From an uncultured Clostridia bacterium (GTDB lineage Bacteria > Bacillota > Clostridia > TANB77 > CAG-508): a DNA stretch of 19,801 nucleotides. Shown piece after piece: positions 15,435 to 19,801 of the stretch. Both the position numbers and the translations under genes were made by a program. The stretch's first letter is position 1; the number at the start of each line of letters is the position of its first letter. The DNA is taken from NCBI GenBank assembly GCA_934132805.1, contig CAKPAB010000024.1, forward strand, positions 1 to 19,801, written 5' to 3'. The notes below the pieces were generated by a model, which saw only the letters and a list, made by a program, of their open reading frames with translations, ran no database searches and was not told the DNA's origin.

Positions 15435-16268
15435 GTGAAAAAATTTAAAAAGGGAGATATAGTTGCAAGAAAATCATATGGAAAAGATATTATTTTTTGC
15501 ATTAAAAAAATAATAAGAACTAATAAAAATGAAATAGCAATCTTATATGGTTTATTTGAAAGAATAGAAGCAGATAGTATAACAGATGATTTAGAATTAA
15601 TCGACAATAAAACATTAAAAACTATTATGGAGAATGAAGATAACCGTTTACTTTCTAGGATAACCAATAAAAATACTGAATATACTTTTAAAGTTTTAGA
15701 TGATAATTCAAGGATACGAGAAAAAATAATAACCGGTAAAATCTTGCACTTAGATGGTGATAAAAGATATTCCCAAAAATCATATAACTATTATAAAAAA
15801 ATGGGTTTAAATGCGGTTGTTAAGAATATCCCTGAATATAGGCAGCCACGTGTAGTATACAAATTACTTAAAACTTATAAACCAGATATTTTAATAATTA
15901 CAGGACATGATGGTATGATAAAGAGAGGTACTAATTTTAATGATGTTTATAATTATAGAAATTCTAGACATTTTATAAATACTGTTAAGGAAGCCCGACG
16001 TTATGATGAAGAAAATTCTCAAAATACTGTTATTTTTGCAGGTGCCTGCCAAAGTTATTTTGAGGCTATTATGATGGCTGGTGCTAATTTTGCATCTTCA
16101 CCAGCTAGAATTTTGATTGATTTTTTAGATCCTTTAATAATTGCGGAAAGGGTTGCTACAACTGATAAATATAAGTTCATTTCCATTGATGATATAACAA
16201 AAGAGATCAGAGATGGAAAAAAAGGTATTGGAGGTATTGGCTCTCATGGTAAAATGTCTATTATGTAA
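15435..16268 (+). CDS. yabG: Sporulation-specific protease YabG (peptidase family U57)
   Basis: It is a mother-cell protease that trims spore coat and cortex-associated proteins late in sporulation. The GTG at 15435 is chosen because GGGGTGAT lies 4 bases upstream; an in-frame GTG at 15426 has no site. That gives 277 residues, close to the 290 of B. subtilis. The N terminus GDIVARKSYGKDIIFCI is family-typical. The core contains ITGHDGM (H158), YRNSRHFINTVKEARRY (174-190), FAGACQSYFEA (C205) and AGANFASSPARILID; the Cys and His are the likely catalytic residues. The C terminus GKKGIGGIGSHGKMS also fits. veg follows 152 bp downstream, the same order as in Bacillus. A sigma-K-like promoter precedes it, right at the border of the foldback element. 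Confidence 0.95.
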   Translation: MKKFKKGDIVARKSYGKDIIFCIKKIIRTNKNEIAILYGLFERIEADSITDDLELIDNKTLKTIMENEDNRLLSRITNKNTEYTFKVLDDNSRIREKIITGKILHLDGDKRYSQKSYNYYKKMGLNAVVKNIPEYRQPRVVYKLLKTYKPDILIITGHDGMIKRGTNFNDVYNYRNSRHFINTVKEARRYDEENSQNTVIFAGACQSYFEAIMMAGANFASSPARILIDFLDPLIIAERVATTDKYKFISIDDITKEIRDGKKGIGGIGSHGKMSIM

Positions 16269-16339
16269 CATAAATGTAATCAAAATGTAATATTAGACTT
16301 TTTGTCTTCTGTAACTTGCTATAATTATGTATTTGATGC

Positions 16340-16364
16340 CATTTGCTATAAACAAATGTTTTTT
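16340..16364 (+). terminator. Short terminator-like hairpin before veg
   Basis: CATTTG (16340-16345) and CAAATG (16353-16358) form a 6-bp stem with a 7-base loop followed by six T. It could end yabG transcription but is short. Its T tract overlaps the veg -35. Confidence 0.4.
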
Positions 16365-16391
16365 GACATTTTTTTCAAATAATGCTATAAT
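16363..16391 (+). promoter_or_regulatory. Consensus sigma-A promoter for veg
   Basis: TTGACA (16363-16368), a 17-bp spacer and TATAAT (16386-16391) match the consensus at all positions, with the extended -10 TGC in front. The B. subtilis veg promoter is likewise a classic strong sigma-A promoter. A second extended -10, TGCTATAAT at 16317-16325, may be an additional start site. Confidence 0.9.
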
Positions 16392-16420
16392 TTGCTTATC
16401 TTAAGGGAGTAGGTGATAGC

Positions 16421-16723
16421 ATGATTTGTCAAAATGATATTTCAAATCTAAAAACTGATATCTTGGAAAAGGTGGGGCAAAAGATAATCGTTAAGGGTTC
16501 TCTTGGTAGAAGTAGGACCTTTGAAAAAGAAGCGACAATAGAAAAAGCATATCCTAATATTTTTGTTGTTAGGTATGAGGAAAATAATAGAAATGTAACT
16601 TATAGTTATACTGATATTTTGACAAGAGCTGTTGAAGTTGATGTTTATGATGGTGAGGCTTATAGTCCTTTGATTCCTCCTTCAGTTCCTACTAAAAAGA
16701 GAAGATCTGAAGTTACTTTATAA
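16421..16723 (+). CDS. veg: Veg protein (DUF1021)
   Basis: Veg is a small, highly expressed Firmicute protein; in B. subtilis it promotes biofilm matrix expression and spore outgrowth. Family features are the early ILEKVGQKIIVKGSLGRSRTF segment (about 14-34), the YPNIFVVRYEE core and VTYSYTDILTRAVEV. At 100 residues it is slightly longer than the usual 85 or so, because of a proline-rich, basic tail (PLIPPSVPTKKRR). AGGTGAT just upstream of the ATG is a near-perfect ribosome binding site. It lies directly behind yabG, as in Bacillus, and has a consensus promoter. It is convergent with spoIIID across a shared terminator. Confidence 0.95.
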   Translation: MICQNDISNLKTDILEKVGQKIIVKGSLGRSRTFEKEATIEKAYPNIFVVRYEENNRNVTYSYTDILTRAVEVDVYDGEAYSPLIPPSVPTKKRRSEVTL

Positions 16724-16728
16724 GTTAA

Positions 16729-16773
16729 AAAAATCGAAATTATTTAACTTTTTGTTTTATAATTTCGATTTTT
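16729..16773. terminator. Two-way terminator between veg and spoIIID
   Basis: A perfect 15-bp stem (16729-16743 with 16759-16773) has a 15-base loop. The arms begin with five A and end with five T, so it works for both convergent genes. Each stop codon lies within about 10 bases. Confidence 0.85.
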
Positions 16774-16776
16774 ATT

Positions 16777-17046
16777 TTAGTTTTTTATCTTTTCTTTTAA
16801 GTGACTATATTTTAGTTTTGTTGCCATTCCTCCTCTTATGTGTCTTTCAGCTTTATTTTCGTCTAATATTATTCTTACTTGCATTGCTAAACTTGGATTG
16901 ATTTTTTTTAGTCGTTCTGATACGTCTTTGTGTACTGTACTTTTGCTTATTCCAAATTTTTTTGCCGCTCCTCTTACTGTATCTTTTGAATCTATTATAT
17001 ATTGTGCAAGTTCTATTGCACGTTCGTCTATTGATATATCTTTCAT
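16777..17046 (-). CDS. spoIIID: Stage III sporulation transcriptional regulator SpoIIID
   Basis: It is a mother-cell DNA-binding regulator acting between sigma-E and sigma-K. The 89 residues match the family length. The helix-turn-helix is at 23-42, TVRGAAKKFGISKSTVHKDV. The conserved NPSLAMQVRIILDENKAERHIRGGMATKLKY segment follows at about 50-80, ending in a basic tail that contacts DNA. The run GGGGG 8 bases before the ATG is the only candidate ribosome binding site. No mbl or spoIIQ neighbour is present, unlike in Bacillus. It is convergent with veg. A sigma-A-like promoter at 17291-17319 and a leader-like region lie upstream; I saw no convincing sigma-E promoter closer in. Confidence 0.97.
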   Translation of the reverse strand: MKDISIDERAIELAQYIIDSKDTVRGAAKKFGISKSTVHKDVSERLKKINPSLAMQVRIILDENKAERHIRGGMATKLKYSHLKEKIKN

Positions 17047-17290
17047 ATAGTCAAACCCCCATACGAATACTTTTGTTTAATTGTATTCATATGTAGCTTG
17101 TATTAGAACGGTTATATTGTATATATTTCTATACTTTGGTAAACTCTTTCATTATCTTTCTCCCCTTTGTCTTATGTACTAATCATCTTCTCTCCCTTTG
17201 TTTTTTTCATTATCCATTTTAATGTTATTGATTCTTAGTTGTTTACTAAAACCTTAACATTTTTTTCACCCCTTTTTTCTTTATGGCTAT
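17047..17290 (-). other. Leader-like region upstream of spoIIID with SD-preceded mini-ORFs
   Basis: This part of the 309-bp gap has no ordinary gene. On the minus strand three very short ORFs each follow a good ribosome binding site: 17246-17260 (MLRF, after GGGGTGA), 17172-17186 (MIST, after AAAGGGAG) and 17129-17152 (MKEFTKV, after AAAGGGGAG). The last two lie in a partly duplicated stretch. A 12-residue ORF at 17179-17217 has no site. No stable hairpin was seen. These may be leader peptides, decoys or chance. Confidence 0.35.
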
Positions 17291-17319
17291 ATTATATCAA
17301 TTGCGCCATTTTTTGACAA
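17291..17319 (-). promoter_or_regulatory. Sigma-A promoter upstream of the spoIIID leader region
   Basis: On the minus strand TTGTCA (17314-17319), a 17-bp spacer and TATAAT (17291-17296) match 11 of 12 consensus positions. A transcript from here would carry about 235 nt of leader before spoIIID. Confidence 0.6.
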
Positions 17320-17355
17320 TAGCTTTTTATTTTTTTATTATAAAATTTTAATGTT

Positions 17356-18105
17356 TCATTTTTCTTTTAAAAATTCTTTTAGTATTTTTGCACATCTTTT
17401 TGATGCTAATTGTACAAATCTATCAAAATCTATCTCATTTTTTCCATTTGGTGAGTCTGAAATGCTTCTAATGACAATAAATGGTATCTTATCTAAGTAA
17501 CATATTTGAGCAATTGCGGCTCCTTCCATTTCAACACAATCTGCATTAAATTTTGCATAAATTTTATTTTTCATCATTATGTCTGTACAGAATATATCTC
17601 CTGTTGCTATTATTCCTTTTATTACTTTAAAACTTTGGTTTTCAAGTAATTTATTTTTTCCTGTTTGAATGCTAGATAATTTTTCTTCTAATTTTAATGA
17701 TTTTGCTGAGTTTTCAAATTTTTCTATTAGACTGCTATCACTATATAGATAGTCTCCTACACCTGTTATATAGCCTTTGTCATGGTCAAATGCGGTTATA
17801 TCAAAATCATGTTGTATTAATTTTTCTCCAATTACTATGTCTCCAATATTTAAAAGTGGGTTTAGTGCTCCTGCTGCACCTACATTTATTATACATTTGA
17901 CTTTTAAGTTGTCTATTAGTATTTGTGTAACTCTTGCTGCATTTACTTTTCCTACTCCACATTTTGCAACTATAACTTTGTTATTTTCTATGTTTCCTAT
18001 TTTAAATGTAACTCCATAGATTTCTTTTTCTTCTATGTTTGTCATTAGTTTTAAAATTTCTTCTTGTTCTTCTTCCATTGCAACAATTATTCCTACCTTA
18101 TTCAT
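17356..18105 (-). CDS. mtnN: 5'-methylthioadenosine/S-adenosylhomocysteine nucleosidase
   Basis: It cleaves methylthioadenosine and S-adenosylhomocysteine to adenine plus the thioribose product, in the methyl cycle and methionine salvage. The N terminus VGIIVAMEEEQ carries Glu12. NVGAAGALNPLLNIGDIVIG (74-93) forms the ribose/phosphate-side loop. VEMEGAAIAQ (E192, E194) binds the substrate ribose, and Asp217 in ISDSPNG is the general acid. The 249 residues are somewhat longer than E. coli MtnN (232), mostly through an insertion around 135-160. A full AAGGAGG sits 8 bases upstream. The gene is monocistronic: the ribosomal terminator lies upstream, and an extended -10 promoter falls between them. 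Confidence 0.95.
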   Translation of the reverse strand: MNKVGIIVAMEEEQEEILKLMTNIEEKEIYGVTFKIGNIENNKVIVAKCGVGKVNAARVTQILIDNLKVKCIINVGAAGALNPLLNIGDIVIGEKLIQHDFDITAFDHDKGYITGVGDYLYSDSSLIEKFENSAKSLKLEEKLSSIQTGKNKLLENQSFKVIKGIIATGDIFCTDIMMKNKIYAKFNADCVEMEGAAIAQICYLDKIPFIVIRSISDSPNGKNEIDFDRFVQLASKRCAKILKEFLKEK

Positions 18106-18136
18106 ATTTGTTCCCTCCTTTTAAATATTTTTTTAC

Positions 18137-18145
18137 ATTATATCA
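18137..18145 (-). promoter_or_regulatory. Extended -10 promoter for mtnN
   Basis: On the minus strand TGATATAAT (18137-18145) is an extended -10. The -35 position 17 bp upstream (TTCTTT) is poor. It lies just past the T tract of the rplL terminator and about 30 bases before the mtnN start codon. Confidence 0.5.
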
Positions 18146-18155
18146 TATTTTTGTC

Positions 18156-18192
18156 AAAAAAAGAACTATATTTTACAATATAGTTCTTTTTT
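18156..18192 (-). terminator. Rho-independent terminator of the ribosomal protein operon
   Basis: A perfect 16-bp stem (18157-18172 with 18177-18192) has a 4-base loop and runs into seven T on the minus strand, about 70 bases past the rplL stop. It can also work in the other direction. Confidence 0.9.
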
Positions 18193-18259
18193 CTTTTATA
18201 TATGAAAAATTGTATTTTCTATTATATAAATATTTATTATTTTATGCTAAAAAGTTTAA

Positions 18260-18625
18260 TTATTGTAATTCAACAACAGCTCCAACTTCTGTGAATTTAG
18301 CTTTTAATTCTTCAGCTTCTTCTTTAGAAACGTTTTCTTTAACTGTTTTTGGTGCTCCATCTACTAATTCTTTAGCTTCTTTTAATCCTAATCCTGTAGC
18401 GTCTCTAACTACTTTGATTACTTTTATTTTTTGATCTCCAGCTTCTGTTAATACAACATTGAAAGATGTTTTTTCAGCTGCTGCTTCTCCTCCAGCTACT
18501 CCAGCTGCTGGTGCAGCTGCTGCTACTGCAGATACTCCAAATTCTTCTTCTATAGCTTTTACTAAGTCTGCTAATTCTACTACTGTCATTTTTTTGATTT
18601 CTTCAATCATTTCTTCTTTACTCAT
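18260..18625 (-). CDS. rplL: Large-subunit ribosomal protein L7/L12
   Basis: It forms the flexible stalk dimers that bind translation factors. The 121 residues show the N-terminal dimerisation helices (MTVVELADLVKAIEEEFGV, 13-31). An Ala/Gly-rich hinge follows (VAAAAPAAGVAGGEAAAEK). The globular C-terminal domain carries FNVVLTEAGDQKIKVIKVVR and the factor-binding GLGLKEAKELVDGAPK. AGGAGG 9 bases upstream supports the start. It lies 141 bp after rplJ in the usual order and ends at a strong terminator, so rpoB is not next in this operon's direct line. Confidence 0.98.
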   Translation of the reverse strand: MSKEEMIEEIKKMTVVELADLVKAIEEEFGVSAVAAAAPAAGVAGGEAAAEKTSFNVVLTEAGDQKIKVIKVVRDATGLGLKEAKELVDGAPKTVKENVSKEEAEELKAKFTEVGAVVELQ

Positions 18626-18659
18626 TTTATAATCCTCCTAATTTTTTATTTTGTTTTTT

Positions 18660-18727
18660 GTCACTTTATTGTGACTTTTAATTCTCGCCTTTATATTGGC
18701 TTTTTATTTGCTATCTTATTATAGCAA
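18660..18727 (-). other. Three small hairpins in the rplJ-rplL spacer
   Basis: Stems GTCAC/GTGAC (18660-18664, 18671-18675), GCC/GGC (18687-18689, 18698-18700) and TTGCTAT/ATAGCAA (18708-18714, 18721-18727) lie in the 141-bp spacer. None has a T tract, so they are more likely RNA-processing or stability elements than terminators. Confidence 0.35.
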
Positions 18728-18766
18728 CTCTAAATTTTTTTTTCAAAACTAAGCTTCTGCTGTTGT

Positions 18767-19276
18767 TTATTCAGCTGAGCCTTCTTCTTTTTGAATTCTA
18801 ACTTGATCAAGTGCAACTGCAAATTTTTGAATATTTGCAAGTAATGCTCCAGCAAGCATAGATAGTAATGTTTCTCTTGATGGTAATTTTGCTAAAGTGA
18901 TTATTTCTTCAGCTGTCATTACTTTACCTTCAATAACTCCACCTTTAATTTTGTAATAATCATTATTTTTTGTGAATTCGTAAATAGCTTTTGATGGTTC
19001 TAAGTAATCTTCATTACTCATTATTACAGCTGTAGGTCCTACTAGTTCATTTTCTAAACCTTCGATTCCTGCTTCTGCTAATGCTCTTCTTGTTATGTTG
19101 TTTTTAATAACAGTGTATTCAGCATTTGTTTTTCTTAATTCTGCTCTTAATTCTGTTACATTTTCAACATTAATTCCTCTGTAATCTGTTAAAAGTACTA
19201 ATTTTGCTTCTTTGATTTTGTTAGCTAATTTTGTAACTTCTTCTTTCTTTTGATTTAAGATTTTTTCACTTGCCAT
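18767..19276 (-). CDS. rplJ: Large-subunit ribosomal protein L10
   Basis: It anchors the L7/L12 stalk on 23S rRNA and, with L12, represses its own operon through the leader. The start at 19276 gives the family N terminus MASEKILNQKKEEV. AGGAGGTGA lies 10 bases upstream, and the 16 in-frame residues before it contain that site and so are not coding. Of 169 residues, VLLTDYRGINVENVTELRAELR (27-48) and YTVIKNNITRRAL are the rRNA-binding core. The C-terminal helix from SMLAGALLANIQKFAVALDQ binds L12 dimers. rplL follows, and the L10 leader and rplA precede. Confidence 0.97.
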   Translation of the reverse strand: MASEKILNQKKEEVTKLANKIKEAKLVLLTDYRGINVENVTELRAELRKTNAEYTVIKNNITRRALAEAGIEGLENELVGPTAVIMSNEDYLEPSKAIYEFTKNNDYYKIKGGVIEGKVMTAEEIITLAKLPSRETLLSMLAGALLANIQKFAVALDQVRIQKEEGSAE

Positions 19277-19396
19277 TTTTGTATTTTCACCTCCTAAATA
19301 TTTTTTTATATTTTTGTGTTCCAAATTTATGTACTAAATTTGTTTTCAATATAATTTTATATAATACAAAAGTTGTAATTTTATATTATATAATTA

Positions 19397-19441
19397 AAAA
19401 ACACTTTTTATATCCAATACGAGATTATAAAAAGTGTTTTT
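19397..19441 (-). terminator. Leader terminator between rplA and rplJ
   Basis: A perfect 16-bp stem (19397-19412 with 19426-19441) has a 13-base loop and is followed by six T on the minus strand. It is the terminator half of the L10 leader and competes with an antiterminator stem (19423-19432 with 19450-19459). Confidence 0.85.
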
Positions 19442-19499
19442 ACACATTATTTTATAACCTCGGTAGGACTTATTTTGCCTACTGTCTTTGGCTTTTATA
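19397..19499 (-). ncRNA. L10 ribosomal protein leader (autoregulatory attenuator)
   Basis: The minus strand right after the rplA stop has the conserved L10-leader core: AAAGACAGTAGG, a loop, then CCTACCGAGG, with the stem at 19463-19467 and 19478-19482. This is the binding site for L10 bound to L12 dimers. Downstream, GGTTATAAAA (19450-19459) can pair over 10 bp with 19423-19432, which would break the terminator stem at 19426-19441. Excess L10-L12 should favour termination and lower rplJL expression, as known for this leader class. No separate promoter fits between rplA and the leader, so transcription must come from rplA or upstream. Confidence 0.85.
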
Positions 19500-19501
19500 T
19501 T

Positions 19502-19801
19502 CTATTTTTGGTTGATGAATATTCCAGGTCCCATTGTTGTTGTTACTGAAACACTCTTAATGTATTGTCCTTTTGCTGCTGCTGGTTTTGCTTTTATAAT
19601 AGCATTCATTATTGTATCATAGTTTTCAGCTAATTTTTCTGCTCCAAAAGATACTTTTCCAAATCCTAAGTGAATAATATTTGTTTTGTCTAATCTGTAT
19701 TCAACTTTACCAGATTTGATTTCGTTTATTGCTTTTGTAACATCCATTGTAACTGTTCCAGATTTAGGGTTTGGCATTAATCCTTTTGGTCCTAATACTT
19801 T
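19502..19801 (-). CDS. rplA: Large-subunit ribosomal protein L1, C-terminal part (5' end outside window)
   Basis: L1 forms the mobile stalk at the tRNA exit site and is also a repressor of its own operon. The open frame runs to the window edge without needing the Met at 19777. The 99 visible residues begin KVLGPKGLMPNPKSGTV, which contains the L1 signature. They continue with VEYRLDKTNIIHLGFGKVSF and end in KSVSVTTTMGPGIFINQK, the usual L1 C terminus. The stop is TAG. The L10 leader and rplJ follow, the standard rplKAJL order. Confidence 0.97.
   Translation of the reverse strand, partial: KVLGPKGLMPNPKSGTVTMDVTKAINEIKSGKVEYRLDKTNIIHLGFGKVSFGAEKLAENYDTIMNAIIKAKPAAAKGQYIKSVSVTTTMGPGIFINQK

Noticed and set aside
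17313..17341. Plus-strand promoter TTGACA-17-TATTAT giving antisense RNA to mtnN
   Set aside because: It arises from the same AT-rich stretch as the minus-strand promoter and has no plus-strand gene to serve; chance is likely in this composition.
1..19801. tRNA or rRNA genes, integrase, transposase or prophage genes
   Set aside because: None was found on either strand by reading; the only mobile trace is the non-coding foldback element.

Overview
The window reads as chromosome from a low-G+C, spore-forming Firmicute, most likely an uncultured or poorly characterised member of the Clostridia. The base composition is strongly AT-rich throughout. The sporulation genes spoIIID and yabG are present, veg lies directly behind yabG as in Bacillus, and the ribosome binding sites and sigma-A promoters are typical of Firmicutes. 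No species can be named from the sequence alone.

Layout, left to right. (1) 1-1919: a coiled-coil protein with three near-identical 48-bp repeats (minus strand), and divergent from it a putative HExxH zinc metallopeptidase (plus strand). They share a 228-bp control region with a perfect sigma-A promoter and two Spo0A-box-like sites 10 bp apart. (2) 1909-3199: a GltD-like iron-sulfur flavoprotein oxidoreductase broken by one extra base near 2380. Its 3' end overlaps the metallopeptidase gene inside a 15-bp two-way hairpin. (3) 3304-9991: a minus-strand cluster read in the order 8-oxoguanine DNA glycosylase, addB, pgeF, LD-carboxypeptidase, family-4 uracil-DNA glycosylase, which combines DNA repair and peptidoglycan functions. 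(4) 10218-11930: a plus-strand protein with one canonical-looking and one decayed GGDEF domain, with another Spo0A-box-like site in its promoter region. (5) 11941-14781: a YitT-family membrane protein, then rnc (RNase III) followed by an Elp3-like radical SAM gene.

(6) 14894-15379: a 486-bp foldback element. Its two arms of about 230 bp are inverted copies around a 25-nt loop, and it is flanked by the 8-bp direct repeat TAAACGTC, so it looks like a non-coding miniature transposon (MITE). It sits between rnc and yabG, exactly at the predicted -35 of a sigma-K-type yabG promoter. (7) 15435-17319: yabG, veg with a consensus promoter, convergent spoIIID, and a 309-bp leader-like region upstream of spoIIID with several ribosome-site-plus-ATG mini-ORFs. 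(8) 17356-19801: mtnN, then rplL, rplJ and the 3' part of rplA. A recognisable L10 leader with mutually exclusive terminator and antiterminator stems lies between rplA and rplJ.

The best candidates for something undescribed are the foldback element and its placement in the yabG promoter, the two-GGDEF protein with its Spo0A-like site, and the Spo0A-like control region shared by the repeat coiled-coil protein and the metallopeptidase. I saw no tRNA, rRNA, CRISPR array, prophage, transposase or toxin-antitoxin pair.
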